From Ruminococcus sp. (lineage in GTDB: Bacteria > Bacillota > Clostridia > Oscillospirales > Ruminococcaceae), in assembly GCA_017543595.1 (NCBI GenBank), contig JAFYFU010000049.1, positions 1 to 64,000 of the forward strand: DNA of 64,000 bases, written 5' to 3'. Under the pieces are notes generated by a model. It was not told where the DNA came from. It worked only from the letters and a program-made list of their open reading frames with translations, and made no database searches. Made by a program: the position numbers and the translations under genes. Shown here piece after piece: positions 1 to 8,962 of this stretch. Position 1 is the stretch's first letter, and the number at the start of each line of letters is the position of its first letter.

Positions 1-1689
1 ACCGTCAACAAGTATTGCTTTAAGTCCGACAACGGGACAGCCTGCGAGAACACCTTTCTTTACGGAATCTTCAAGACCTTTCTGAACTGCGGGGAAGTAG
101 TTTTTCGGAACTGCTCCGCCGAATACTTTTTCCTCAAATACGAGTGTATCGCTTACGCAGGGTTCAAATTCAATCCATACATGACCGTACTGACCGTGAC
201 CGCCCGACTGTTTCTTGTGCTTGCCCTCTACTTTTACCTTCTTGCGGATAGTTTCCTTATATGCAATCTTGGGAACTGTAAGGTTGATATCAACGCCGAA
301 TTTGCCCTTTAATTTAGCTGCGGCAACTTCGAGGTGCTGTTCGCCCAGACCGCTGAGAATCTGTTCTTTTGTGTTATCGTCCTGAATATATGTGAGAGTG
401 GGGTCTTCTTCCGTGATACGCTGCATACCTGCTGATATCTTAGCCTCATCGCCCTGAGCCTTAGCCTTTACAGCCATTGAATAGCAGGGAGTCGGGAACT
501 GCATAGCCTCAAATTCAATGGGATTTGAAGAATCACAGAGAGTATTGCCCGTATTTGCGGTAATCTTTGCGGCTACAACTATATCGCCCGCAAAAGCCGT
601 GGAAACTTCTGTCTGTTTCTTTCCGCAGAGAGTATACAATTTGCCGATTTTCTCGGTACTTCCCGTTGAAGCGTTGAATACTTCGCTGTTTGATGAGAGT
701 TTTCCCGACCTCACACGGATAAAGGACATTTTGCCGACAAAGGGGTCTGCGACTGTCTTGAAAATATATGCCGAAAGCGGTGCGGAGGTATCGCAGGCAA
801 CATCTTTTCCGTCTTTTGTCTTGGCTGTGATAGCCTCCTCAGGTGACGGGAGAAGAAGTTCAATTTCTTTGAGAAGCATATCAATGCCTGTAAGTTCTGT
901 TGCGGAAGCACATACAACGGGAGTTATAATTCCTCTGTTCATACCGTCATGTATGCCGTTTATAAGTTCTTTCTGGGTAAATTCTTCACCTTCAAAGAAT
1001 TTCTCCATGAGTTCATCGGAAGTTTCGGCAACAGCCTCGGATATAGCGGCAATAAGTCCGTCTATTCTGTATTCAAATTTTTCCGATATTTCGGAAGTGG
1101 GCATATCTGTCTCAACAGCATTTCCCTTGTTGTCATACTTGTATGCCTTCATTTCGATAAGGTTTACATATGAAACTATCTGTCCGCCGCTTATTACTGG
1201 AACGACAACGGGGCATACGGTAGGTCCGAAAACGGTTTTCAGTTCTGTGAGAACATTGAAGAAATTAGCGTCTTTGTCATCTATCTTTGTTACAACGAAC
1301 ATTTTTGACTTGTTCTGTCTGAGAGCCTCGTCATAGGCTTTCCTTGCACCGACTTTAACGCCTGACTTTGCGGAAACGGTAATCATAACAGTATCAGCAG
1401 CTCTTATGCCCTCAATCATCTCTGCGGCAAAGTCAAAAAGTCCGGGTGTATCGAGAATATTAACCTTGTAATCATTATATTCAAAAGCAGCAAGAGAAGT
1501 GCTTATTGAAATCTTTCTCTTGATTTCTTCGGGGTCATAATCGCACACGGTTGTACCGTCAGCAGTCTTTCCGAGGCGGTCGGAAGCACCTGCTTTAAAG
1601 AGCAGAGCCTCAGCGAGGGAAGTCTTGCCTGAGCCGTTGTGTCCTGCAAAGGCGATATTTCTGATTTTTTTAACATCATAGTCTTTCAT
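1..1689 (-). CDS. EF-G-like translation factor GTPase (3' end outside window)
   Basis: Translational GTPase related to elongation factor G. Translating the minus strand from the ATG at 1689 gives 563 codons that run off the left edge, so roughly the last 130 residues are missing if it has the usual ~690. The start has AGAGGAG just upstream. The P-loop reads AGHNGSGKTSL near residues 14-24, not the AHIDAGKTT of canonical EF-G, and the switch I segment KRKISISTS differs from the RGITI type. DTPG, the G4 motif as TKID (canonical EF-G has NKMD) and the EF-G domain IV stretch QSGGHGQYGHV are present. These changes place it with FusA2-type paralogues, whose role is poorly defined, rather than the housekeeping factor. 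It is a single gene with its own promoter. Confidence 0.88.
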   Translation of the reverse strand, partial: MKDYDVKKIRNIAFAGHNGSGKTSLAEALLFKAGASDRLGKTADGTTVCDYDPEEIKRKISISTSLAAFEYNDYKVNILDTPGLFDFAAEMIEGIRAADTVMITVSAKSGVKVGARKAYDEALRQNKSKMFVVTKIDDKDANFFNVLTELKTVFGPTVCPVVVPVISGGQIVSYVNLIEMKAYKYDNKGNAVETDMPTSEISEKFEYRIDGLIAAISEAVAETSDELMEKFFEGEEFTQKELINGIHDGMNRGIITPVVCASATELTGIDMLLKEIELLLPSPEEAITAKTKDGKDVACDTSAPLSAYIFKTVADPFVGKMSFIRVRSGKLSSNSEVFNASTGSTEKIGKLYTLCGKKQTEVSTAFAGDIVVAAKITANTGNTLCDSSNPIEFEAMQFPTPCYSMAVKAKAQGDEAKISAGMQRITEEDPTLTYIQDDNTKEQILSGLGEQHLEVAAAKLKGKFGVDINLTVPKIAYKETIRKKVKVEGKHKKQSGGHGQYGHVWIEFEPCVSDTLVFEEKVFGGAVPKNYFPAVQKGLEDSVKKGVLAGCPVVGLKAILVDG

Positions 1690-1745
1690 AATAATTTTAC
1701 TCCTCTTTTTGCGAATTATGTGCAGTATCGACAACTACAAGATTT

Positions 1746-1774
1746 ATTATATATCAATTACAAATAAATTGCAA
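1746..1774 (-). promoter_or_regulatory. Promoter of the EF-G-like gene
   Basis: On the minus strand TTGCAA (1769-1774) and TATAAT (1746-1751) are separated by 17 bp, about 57 bases upstream of the start codon. Confidence 0.75.
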
Positions 1775-1808
1775 TACTTTTTTACTATATGTAAAAAAAT
1801 TCTGCATA

Positions 1809-3356
1809 TTAGCTTACAAACTTTGTTGATATTTGGGAGTTTTTAACAAAGCCGAACCCTTTTTCCGACTTTTTATGACATCTGCCGTTGATAACAGAAA
1901 ATACAAGACCGTAAAGCAAGCCCCATAGGATTGTAAAAATTATCATAAACAATATCCCCTCTCCCTTTATATTTAAAACTTTAAATAATAATTCTGCGGT
2001 GTTCATTGTCAGAAAAGAATAAACAACAGGAGCAATTATGGTTTTCAGCGGTCTGAACGGAGTTTTTGTGTATGACGATACTTTTATGAATCTCATGCAG
2101 TTTCCGAAAATATTACTTGCATAGTAAGATAGGGCTATCCCGTAAAAGCCCGTTTTCGGGACAAATATCAAAACTATTGCTATTCTTATTACATATTCCG
2201 CAAGATAATTCAAAGAGGAAAATTTCTGCAAACCCATTCCCTTTATCAGAGCTTCAAGAATTATTTCCATGTAGATAAACGGCACGACAGGTGCAATAAA
2301 TTCTATCATATCGCCCGCAAGCTTTCCGCCCCCTAAAATTATCCCTATTTTTTCACCGAAACGCATAAGCACCGATGCCGCAAACACCGCATAGAAAAGA
2401 GTATACCCCGTAAGCCGTGATGTCAGGCTTTGAAGTCTTTCGGAATTTCCTGCGGAATTTGCCCTTGCGCTTTCGCTGACGGTTATTCCCGACATTGAAC
2501 ATATAACGACTGACGGGAAAAACAGTGTCGGAATTACTATTGCCTCAAATATTCCGAAAAGGCTAAGTGCATCGCTTACGGAATCGCCGTACTGTCTCAG
2601 GCACATTGGAATTACAGCATCATTTGTACTGCTTAATACAGCCGTTAAAATACTCCCTCCCATTATGGGTATGGCGGAAGATACATATTCCCTGAAAGTA
2701 AGCGGATTACTGCCTTTTTTCCTGCCGTGAAACTTTATATATCCGCATATCAGGTAAACAAGGGAAAAAATATTTCCTGCAATTATTGATATTATCAATA
2801 TTCTGCAAACGTCCTCCTCATCGGGAGAATCCGCACACAAAGTCATAGTTATTATTATGGCTGCACGGACGGCAAATTCTGTTATATCCCCGACAGCCGT
2901 AAAAGTTGCTTTTCTTACTGCGTTGAAATATCCCTTTATGCATGAAGATACCGCACCTGCTCCCAAAGCGCATGGCATGAATCTTACTGCCGTTGTCATA
3001 TTAGCACCGCTGAAAAATTTTTCACTTATTTCGTCCGCAAAGACAAAAATAAAAAAAGAAACCGTACAGCTAAGAAAAATGCACAGTTTTATCCCGTGAA
3101 ACAGGACTCTTTCGGGATTTCCGCCCTTTCTGCCGATTTCTTCGGAAATAAGCCTGTTCGTGCATAGAAAAGCATTTCCGTTTGACAATATTCCCGCAAG
3201 CGTCAGAAACGAACCCATAAGCGATAATATACCTATCGCAGATGCACCAAGATGAGAAGTGATAAAAGAATTTAAAAACAATGCCGAGGAATCAAGCATT
3301 AACTGCATGAGTGAAAGTATTATTGTATCTTTAAGCATTTTGTTTCCTGCCATCAT
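1809..3356 (-). CDS. SpoVB/MurJ-like polysaccharide flippase family membrane protein
   Basis: Integral membrane protein of 515 residues with about 12-14 hydrophobic segments across its length, in the MOP exporter superfamily (polysaccharide biosynthesis protein, stage V sporulation protein B branch). Family members move lipid-linked cell-wall or polysaccharide precursors across the membrane; the substrate cannot be read here. Two adjacent ATG codons follow a G-rich Shine-Dalgarno sequence. The second, at 3353, has the better spacing and may be the true start. It is divergent from murT-gatD, which also handle lipid-linked wall precursors, so a wall role fits but is inferred. A SpoVB homologue alone does not show that the organism sporulates. 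Confidence 0.8.
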   Translation of the reverse strand: MMAGNKMLKDTIILSLMQLMLDSSALFLNSFITSHLGASAIGILSLMGSFLTLAGILSNGNAFLCTNRLISEEIGRKGGNPERVLFHGIKLCIFLSCTVSFFIFVFADEISEKFFSGANMTTAVRFMPCALGAGAVSSCIKGYFNAVRKATFTAVGDITEFAVRAAIIITMTLCADSPDEEDVCRILIISIIAGNIFSLVYLICGYIKFHGRKKGSNPLTFREYVSSAIPIMGGSILTAVLSSTNDAVIPMCLRQYGDSVSDALSLFGIFEAIVIPTLFFPSVVICSMSGITVSESARANSAGNSERLQSLTSRLTGYTLFYAVFAASVLMRFGEKIGIILGGGKLAGDMIEFIAPVVPFIYMEIILEALIKGMGLQKFSSLNYLAEYVIRIAIVLIFVPKTGFYGIALSYYASNIFGNCMRFIKVSSYTKTPFRPLKTIIAPVVYSFLTMNTAELLFKVLNIKGEGILFMIIFTILWGLLYGLVFSVINGRCHKKSEKGFGFVKNSQISTKFVS

Positions 3357-3420
3357 ATCCCCCCGATAAAATAATATTCACGATAAAAAAAATAAATTCA
3401 TGGTATTTTTGAAAATATTA

Positions 3421-3449
3421 TTGTAAAATCAGAAAAAATATGCTATTAT
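3421..3449 (+). promoter_or_regulatory. Promoter of murT-gatD
   Basis: TTGTAA (3421-3426), a 17-bp spacer and TATTAT (3444-3449) lie 33 bases before the murT start. Confidence 0.65.
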
Positions 3450-3482
3450 ATATATACAGTATTTTCAGTAAGGAGAATTGCT

Positions 3483-4817
3483 TTGAACAGAATATTAATA
3501 CTCATAGGAAAGATAATAGTTAAACTTCTGCGTCTTGTCGGACGCAGTGCGGGAAACCTCCCGGGAATCATTTTATGGCATCTGACAAGGGGACAATGCT
3601 GTAAAATGTTTAAAATCGACTGCCCCATAATTGCAGTAACAGGCACAAACGGCAAAACTTCCGTCACAAACTGCGTGGCACAGCTTTTCAAACAGAGCGG
3701 AAAGAAAATAATAATCAACAAAGAGGGCAATAACCTTGATACGGGTATCTGCTCGCTTTTGCTGCGTCACTGCGATTTCAGCGGAAAAGTCAAGGCGGAT
3801 ATGCTGATTCTCGAAACAGACGAAAGCCACGTCCCCGTTGTATACTCCCAGCAGAAACTTGATACCCTTGTGGTTCTCGATTTTTTCCGTGACCAGCTCG
3901 ACAGAAACGGCGAAATGGAAACTCTTATCCGGAAAATAAACGCTTTCTGCAAAACTTTTAACGGAAACCTCCTGCTTAACGGTGATGACCCCAACACAGC
4001 CCGCCTCGGAAAAGCCAACCCGAACAACAAAAATGTTAAATATTTCCACGCCGAACCCTACGCTTTCGCAACAAAGGAAATTTTTGAAGCCTCTGAGGGA
4101 AGATTCTGTCCTTTCTGCGGTCAGCCCCTTGAATACGAATACTATCAGTATTCGCATATCGGAAAATTCCTCTGCAAAAACTGCGGATTTGGAAACTATG
4201 ACTATTATATTTCCGCCGAAAACATTGACCTCGAAAAGCGTGTTTTCTATGCGGACAACCATAAGTATACTCCAAAACTCAACAGCATATACAACGTTTA
4301 CAATATGACTGCCGTTGCAGGCGTTGCAAAACTGTATGACATCGAACAAAACATAACAGACAAGGTTATTTCGGGATATACCGTCAAAAACGGACGCATG
4401 GAAAATTTCATGCTCGGCGACAGAAAAACTACTCTCAACCTTGCAAAAAACCCCGTAGGCGCAAATATGACCCTGCGTGTCATGAATGAAATGAAAGGCG
4501 AAAAAGAACTTTTATTTGTTCTCAATGACAATGTTGCGGACGGTCTTGACGTTTCATGGATATGGGATATAAATTTCAGTATCTTTGAAAGAGTTACCCG
4601 TGTTGTCACATCAGGCACAAGGGCTTATGACATAGCCGTGAGAATAAAATGTTCGGGCTATGACGCAAGTAAAATAGTTGTAGTCCCCGACCTCGACAAT
4701 GCCGTTGAGGAACTCGCAAAAACCGAAGGCAGAAAATTCGTAATAGCCAACTACACAGCCGTTCAGCCCACAAGAACCGCCCTTAAAAAATATATGTCAA
4801 GGAGTGAAAACAAATGA
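3483..4817 (+). CDS. murT: Lipid II isoglutaminyl synthase, Mur-ligase-like subunit MurT
   Basis: MurT activates the alpha-carboxylate of the stem-peptide glutamate in lipid II so that GatD can amidate it to isoglutamine. The 444-residue protein has a Mur ligase P-loop (TGTNGKTSV, about residues 53-61). A Cys4 zinc ribbon (CPFCG ... CKNCG, about residues 210-236) interrupts the central domain, which is the MurT hallmark, and a DUF1727-type C-terminal domain follows. The start is TTG, set by AAGGAG eight bases upstream; no in-frame ATG near the N-terminus fits better. The stop overlaps the gatD start by four bases (ATGA), indicating translational coupling in a conserved operon. Confidence 0.95.
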   Translation: MNRILILIGKIIVKLLRLVGRSAGNLPGIILWHLTRGQCCKMFKIDCPIIAVTGTNGKTSVTNCVAQLFKQSGKKIIINKEGNNLDTGICSLLLRHCDFSGKVKADMLILETDESHVPVVYSQQKLDTLVVLDFFRDQLDRNGEMETLIRKINAFCKTFNGNLLLNGDDPNTARLGKANPNNKNVKYFHAEPYAFATKEIFEASEGRFCPFCGQPLEYEYYQYSHIGKFLCKNCGFGNYDYYISAENIDLEKRVFYADNHKYTPKLNSIYNVYNMTAVAGVAKLYDIEQNITDKVISGYTVKNGRMENFMLGDRKTTLNLAKNPVGANMTLRVMNEMKGEKELLFVLNDNVADGLDVSWIWDINFSIFERVTRVVTSGTRAYDIAVRIKCSGYDASKIVVVPDLDNAVEELAKTEGRKFVIANYTAVQPTRTALKKYMSRSENK

Positions 4818-5554
4818 AGTTGATAAAAATACTCCATATGTATGCGGATATGCTTGACCTCTACGGTGACAGCGGAAATATGGAGGTTATAAAATACCGC
4901 TGTAAAATGCGTGAAATTGAATGTGTCGTTGACACTTATTCAATAGATTCCGATATGCCCGATTTTTCCTCATACGATTTGATATATATAGGCGGAGGCG
5001 CAGACCTCGAACAGCAGCATATTTCCGAGGATTTGTCAAAATGCCGTGAGGGTATAAAAAAAGCCTACGAAAACGGTACTTTCCTGTTTCTGATTTGCGG
5101 AGGCTATCAGCTTATGGGAAAATATTACCGTGACGCTGACGGAAACGAAATAAAAGGTCTCGGACTTTTCGACTATTACACCGTTGCCCCCGAAAGCAGA
5201 AGAATGAGATGTATAGGAAATATCGCCGTCCGCACAAAAATCACGGGAAAAAATGTCGATGTTGTCGGATTTGAAAACCACGGCGGTCAAACACATGATG
5301 TTAAAACTCCGTTCGGCGAAGTCAGATACGGAAACGGCAACTGTTCAAAAAGCCAACAGGAGGGATATTTTGAAAAGAATGTAATTGCAACCTATCTCCA
5401 CGGTCCTATGCTTTCAAAAAATCCCGAAATTTCGGACTACATCATATCATACTGCCTCAACAGAAACAGCAGTGAAACCATAAGACTTAAAAAGCTTGAC
5501 GACAGTCTCGAAATAAAATGCAGACAGGTCATGCTTGACAGACTTTTAAAATAA
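4814..5554 (+). CDS. gatD: Lipid II isoglutaminyl synthase, glutamine amidotransferase subunit GatD
   Basis: Class I (CobB/CobQ-like) glutamine amidotransferase of 246 residues that hydrolyses glutamine and passes ammonia to MurT. The nucleophile is Cys94 in LICGGYQLMG, and the catalytic His is at about residue 195 in ATYLHGP. Both are intact, so the complex should be active. It overlaps murT by four bases. No terminator is visible between it and the lysozyme gene 40 bases downstream, so the three genes may share a transcript. Confidence 0.95.
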   Translation: MKLIKILHMYADMLDLYGDSGNMEVIKYRCKMREIECVVDTYSIDSDMPDFSSYDLIYIGGGADLEQQHISEDLSKCREGIKKAYENGTFLFLICGGYQLMGKYYRDADGNEIKGLGLFDYYTVAPESRRMRCIGNIAVRTKITGKNVDVVGFENHGGQTHDVKTPFGEVRYGNGNCSKSQQEGYFEKNVIATYLHGPMLSKNPEISDYIISYCLNRNSSETIRLKKLDDSLEIKCRQVMLDRLLK

Positions 5555-5594
5555 TGCATAAAAACAAACCAATTAAACAGAAGGAGGATTGAAA

Positions 5595-7115
5595 ATGAAA
5601 AACTTAATCTTAAATTTAGTTGTAGCAACAGGCTGTGTACTTCTTGTCGGCTGTGGAACAACAGTTCATACCGACAGTGCCGTAACTCAGAAACCGCCTG
5701 AAAACATTGAAGAAATAGTTATACCGCCCACTGAAACACAGACAACAGAAACTCAGACAACCACCCTTACATCTTCCGCAGAAACAGCCGATTCTTCCGC
5801 AACGGAAACTTCTGATTCCACTTCATCTTCATCAACCAATACAACAATCACCACAACCGTTACAAAAACTACAACCACAACCGCAAAAGTTACTACCAAA
5901 GCTACAACAAAGGCTACCACAAAAGCCACAACAAAGACAACTGCTGTTGTTACTACCACAACCGTAACAACAACTACCGCCCTGCCCGTTACAACTTCCG
6001 TGAATCCGATTCCGCCCGAAATAATTATAAACAATGTCCCGACTGTTGAGGTTTACAGCGATATCACAATCGGAAACCTCATAACGGAATCAAATATCAT
6101 GATAGAAGAACCGAATATATCCGTTGATACTTCCTATATCGGCGATAAATCCGTAGATGTTAAATTCTGGTACAACGGCATTGAATATACAAAACAGCTT
6201 AAATTCAAAGTAGTTGACACAACCGCACCCGTAATATTAAACAACGGCTGGTCACCCTATGTTCAGCTTTATTCGCAGTTTGACCTCAGTTCGCTTATAG
6301 GCTATGCGGATAACTACGACAGAAAACCTATCCTGACTTATGAAGGCTATGTTGATACAAACTATGAGGGAACTTATCCCATAACAGTATATGTTACGGA
6401 CAGCTCGGGAAATGTCGCAAGCTGGGGAATGAATGTTTATGTAATGTCCTCTCTCCCCGAAAGCACTCCAAATCCGACAGTGCCTTTTGATTACTATGTC
6501 CAGAAATATGCAGGACAAAACGTAAGACTCGGACTTGATATCTCGGAATGGCAGCCCTATATTGACTTCCCGACAATAAAACAGGCAGGCGTTGATTTCG
6601 TCATAATGCGTATGGGCTGTTACTACGGTTCGATAAGAACAGACGACTACTATTACAGAAATATGCAGGAGGCTCAGGAAAACGGTCTTGATGTCGGTGT
6701 TTATATCTACACTACCGCAACCACCGAGGCGGAAATCCGTGAGCAGGCAAGATGGATGGCTGAAACTCTCAACTATCAGCCGATATATTTCCCGATAGCC
6801 TTTGACTGGGAGGATTTCGACCATTTCCAGAAATACGGCATGAGTATCCACGACCTCAACTACCTCTTTGACGTATTCTATGACGAACTTTCAAAATACG
6901 GCTATACTGCAATGCTTTACAGCAGCAGAAACTTCCTCTATAATTTCTGGGAAAATAAAAATAACCGCACTGTATGGCTTGCACATTTCATTGATGAAAC
7001 GGATTATACAGGCGAATATGCCATATGGCAGACAACAGCAGACTGCATAGTCCCCGGAATCGACAGAATTGTTGACGTTGATATAGAATACCTCGACAGA
7101 CCGCTCTATAAATAA
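5595..7115 (+). CDS. Lipoprotein GH25 lysozyme with Thr-rich linker and Ig-like region
   Basis: Surface lipoprotein of 506 residues. A signal peptide ends in the lipobox LVGC with Cys20 as the lipidated residue. Residues ~45-135 are a Thr/Ser/Lys-rich spacer, about 140-300 resemble one or two bacterial Ig-like modules (DTTAPVI, YVTDSSGNVAS), and about 312-503 form a GH25 muramidase. LGLDISEW opens the GH25 fold and FDWEDF carries acidic residues of the active site. The ATG at 5595 is chosen because AAGGAGG sits 7 bases before it; the TTG at 5589 abuts that site. It follows MurT-GatD, suggesting linked wall maintenance. Whether it remodels its own wall or attacks other cells cannot be told from sequence. 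Confidence 0.9.
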   Translation: MKNLILNLVVATGCVLLVGCGTTVHTDSAVTQKPPENIEEIVIPPTETQTTETQTTTLTSSAETADSSATETSDSTSSSSTNTTITTTVTKTTTTTAKVTTKATTKATTKATTKTTAVVTTTTVTTTTALPVTTSVNPIPPEIIINNVPTVEVYSDITIGNLITESNIMIEEPNISVDTSYIGDKSVDVKFWYNGIEYTKQLKFKVVDTTAPVILNNGWSPYVQLYSQFDLSSLIGYADNYDRKPILTYEGYVDTNYEGTYPITVYVTDSSGNVASWGMNVYVMSSLPESTPNPTVPFDYYVQKYAGQNVRLGLDISEWQPYIDFPTIKQAGVDFVIMRMGCYYGSIRTDDYYYRNMQEAQENGLDVGVYIYTTATTEAEIREQARWMAETLNYQPIYFPIAFDWEDFDHFQKYGMSIHDLNYLFDVFYDELSKYGYTAMLYSSRNFLYNFWENKNNRTVWLAHFIDETDYTGEYAIWQTTADCIVPGIDRIVDVDIEYLDRPLYK

Positions 7116-7117
7116 AT

Positions 7118-7190
7118 CGGAATTATAAAGGGGGTTTGGGGGAAAATTGCACTCTTGACACAATGAACGAAAAAATCTTTGATTTTTGTA
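7118..7190 (+). repeat. Truncated copy (R1) of the nested-hairpin repeat family
   Basis: Contains the GGAATTAT lead-in, GGGGG-TTT-GGGGG (7130-7142), an arm TTGACAC and the loop ATGAACGAAAAAATC, matching the left half of copy R4 at 15467. The right-hand arms that would pair with them are absent, so this is a broken copy. Confidence 0.7.
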
Positions 7191-7225
7191 TTGACTTTTT
7201 TGTGAAAATATGATATATTTGTTTT

Positions 7226-7325
7226 TAAGAGGAGAATTTGCGCCTTGTGCTGAAAGTGAACGAAACACAGTGGAGTGAACGAAAGCACAAGCCCCAAAAG
7301 CGCAAATTTGACGATTTTAAATAAG
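7226..7325 (+). repeat. Nested-hairpin repeat R2a
   Basis: Outer arms AATTTGCGC (7235-7243) and GCGCAAATT (7300-7308) pair perfectly. Inner arms CTTGTGCT (7244-7251) and AGCACAAG (7284-7291) also pair perfectly. The loop carries GTGAACGAA twice. The element is bounded by TAAGAGGA and TGACGATTTTAAATAAG and is directly followed by copy R2b. Confidence 0.85.
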
Positions 7326-7423
7326 AGGAAATTTTTGCGCCTTGTGCTGAAAGTGAACGAAACGCAGTGGAGTGAACGAAAGCACAAGCCCCAAAAGCGC
7401 AAAAATTGACGATTTTAAATAAG
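7322..7423 (+). repeat. Nested-hairpin repeat R2b, tandem with R2a
   Basis: Outer arms ATTTTTGCGC (7331-7340) and GCGCAAAAAT (7397-7406), inner arms CTTGTGCT (7341-7348) and AGCACAAG (7381-7388). Relative to R2a the outer stem has changed on both sides and stays paired. It ends about 11 bases before the start codon of the HD-domain gene. Confidence 0.85.
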
Positions 7424-7434
7424 GGTGATGTGTT

Positions 7435-7941
7435 ATGAAGGCAATATGTTCAAAAAAAGAACTCGTTCTGAGCAATTACTATCCGTGCATTTCCGATATA
7501 ATCGAACAGCCGCAGCTTGACAAACTCAAAAATATAACTCACCATATTCATACCACACGTTATCAGCACTGCGTAAATGTATCGTATTACAGTTATCTCA
7601 TATGTAAAAAATTCCGCCTTGACGCACGTTCTGCGGCAAGGGCAGGGCTTCTCCATGACCTTTTCTATTATGACCGCAAGGAATATAATTCTGAAAAACA
7701 AAAGGGACAGCCCTCTCACAGCCTTATGCACGCAAAACTTGCCCTCAAAAATGCAAGCGAAATGACGGATATAAACCCCATTGAAAAAGATATGATTGAA
7801 AATCATATGTGGCCTGTAACAAGACCCAAGCCAAAATATAAAGAAACCTACATAATAACCATAATAGACAAATATTGTGCGGTTCTTGAATTTTGCGTCC
7901 CGAAAATTTCATCAATCAAATCTCATCTTACAAAAGTTTAA
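7435..7941 (+). CDS. HD-domain phosphohydrolase-like protein
   Basis: A 168-residue cytoplasmic protein with an HD-domain metal site: His45 (RYQHC), His74-Asp75 (GLLHDLF), later histidines in SHSLMH and IENHMW, and an Asp in IIDKYC. The family hydrolyses phosphate esters of nucleotides or related molecules; the substrate is unknown here. The ATG follows GGGTGATG, which lies immediately after the tandem hairpin repeats, so translation may be influenced by that structure. A strong terminator follows directly. Confidence 0.8.
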   Translation: MKAICSKKELVLSNYYPCISDIIEQPQLDKLKNITHHIHTTRYQHCVNVSYYSYLICKKFRLDARSAARAGLLHDLFYYDRKEYNSEKQKGQPSHSLMHAKLALKNASEMTDINPIEKDMIENHMWPVTRPKPKYKETYIITIIDKYCAVLEFCVPKISSIKSHLTKV

Positions 7942-7949
7942 AAATAAAA

Positions 7950-7978
7950 GGCAGGATTTTCTCCTGCCTTTTTGTTTT
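7950..7978 (+). terminator. Terminator between convergent HD gene and uppP
   Basis: GGCAGGA (7950-7956), loop TTTTC, TCCTGCC (7962-7968), then a T-rich run. An A-rich flank makes it usable on the minus strand for uppP too. Confidence 0.9.
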
Positions 7979-7990
7979 GGATAATAAATT

Positions 7991-8848
7991 TTATCTGAAT
8001 ACAGAAAAATATATCAGCACAAATATACCAAGTATTATTCTGTACCAGCCGAATACCTTGAAATCGTGCTTTTTGATATAGCCCATAAGCATTTTTATTA
8101 CAAATATCGAAACAGCAAACGCAACTATCATTGCAACTGCAAGTATAACCGCCTGATTTGTCGTAAAATCTTCATCAAATTTTATTATTTTCAAAAGACT
8201 TGCCCCGAACATTACAGGTATTGCAAGATAGAAAGTAAACTCAGCCGCAACAGTTCTTGATACACCTATCAGAAGTGCGCCGACAATTGTCGCTCCCGAA
8301 CGTGAAGTTCCTGGAAAAAGTGCCGCAATAAGCTGAAAGGCACCTATTACAAGTGCCGCCTTGTATGTAAGTTCGTCCATAGTTTTTATCTTTGGGGTTC
8401 TGTTCTTGTTCCAGTTTTCGACAACTATAAATGCAACACCGAAAACTATAAGTGCGATTGCGACTACCCAAGGATTATAAAAATGTTCGTCAACCCAGTC
8501 ATCAAGCAGTACACCGACAACCGCCGCAGGCAGACAGGCTACAATTACTTTGAACCACATCTGAAAAATATCCCACTTGACATATGCGCCGAAACCGTCT
8601 TTGCTCAGTGGGGCTTTGTTATCTTTTTTTCCGAACGGGAATAATTTTTTCCAGAAAATTATAACAACGGCGAGAATTGCTCCGAGCTGTATGACAACAT
8701 CAAACATTGACTTGAAAGCATCTGTTTCTTTCAGCTTTATAAACTCATCAACGAGAATCAGGTGACCCGTACTGCTGACGGGCAGCCATTCCGTGATACC
8801 CTCTACAATGCCGAGGATAACGGCTTTTAATATTTCAATTATATCCAT
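7991..8848 (-). CDS. uppP: Undecaprenyl-diphosphatase UppP (BacA)
   Basis: Membrane enzyme of 285 residues that dephosphorylates undecaprenyl pyrophosphate to recycle the carrier lipid for wall synthesis; overproduction of the family confers bacitracin resistance. The two signature regions are present: EGITEWLPVSSTGHL near the N-terminus and PGTSRSGATI in the middle, with multiple hydrophobic helices. The start has AAAGGAG upstream. Two nested-hairpin repeats lie between its start and the upstream DUF624 gene, the nearer one ending about ten bases before the Shine-Dalgarno sequence. It shares a bidirectional terminator with the convergent HD gene. Confidence 0.96.
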   Translation of the reverse strand: MDIIEILKAVILGIVEGITEWLPVSSTGHLILVDEFIKLKETDAFKSMFDVVIQLGAILAVVIIFWKKLFPFGKKDNKAPLSKDGFGAYVKWDIFQMWFKVIVACLPAAVVGVLLDDWVDEHFYNPWVVAIALIVFGVAFIVVENWNKNRTPKIKTMDELTYKAALVIGAFQLIAALFPGTSRSGATIVGALLIGVSRTVAAEFTFYLAIPVMFGASLLKIIKFDEDFTTNQAVILAVAMIVAFAVSIFVIKMLMGYIKKHDFKVFGWYRIILGIFVLIYFSVFR

Positions 8849-8867
8849 TGTTTCTCCTTTCTTAAAT

Positions 8868-8962
8868 GGGGGGAGCCGCCCTTTGTAATCTTGACCTTTC
8901 GTTCACTCCGCTTTGCTCCGTTCACTCTCAGGTCAAGGGGCGGCTTATCCCCCCAAGCCCCC
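8868..8962 (-). repeat. Nested-hairpin repeat R3a (G-run type)
   Basis: Three nested pairings on the minus-strand transcript: GGGGGG (8868-8873) with CCCCCC (8949-8954), AGCCGCCC (8874-8881) with GGGCGGCT (8938-8945), and TTGACCT (8891-8897) with AGGTCAA (8930-8936). The loop is the family loop (GTTCACTCCG on the plus strand). Confidence 0.85.

Noticed and set aside
518..1336. 272-codon open frame on the plus strand
   Set aside because: It lies wholly antisense to the clearly conserved EF-G-like gene and has no recognisable domain or ribosome-binding site.
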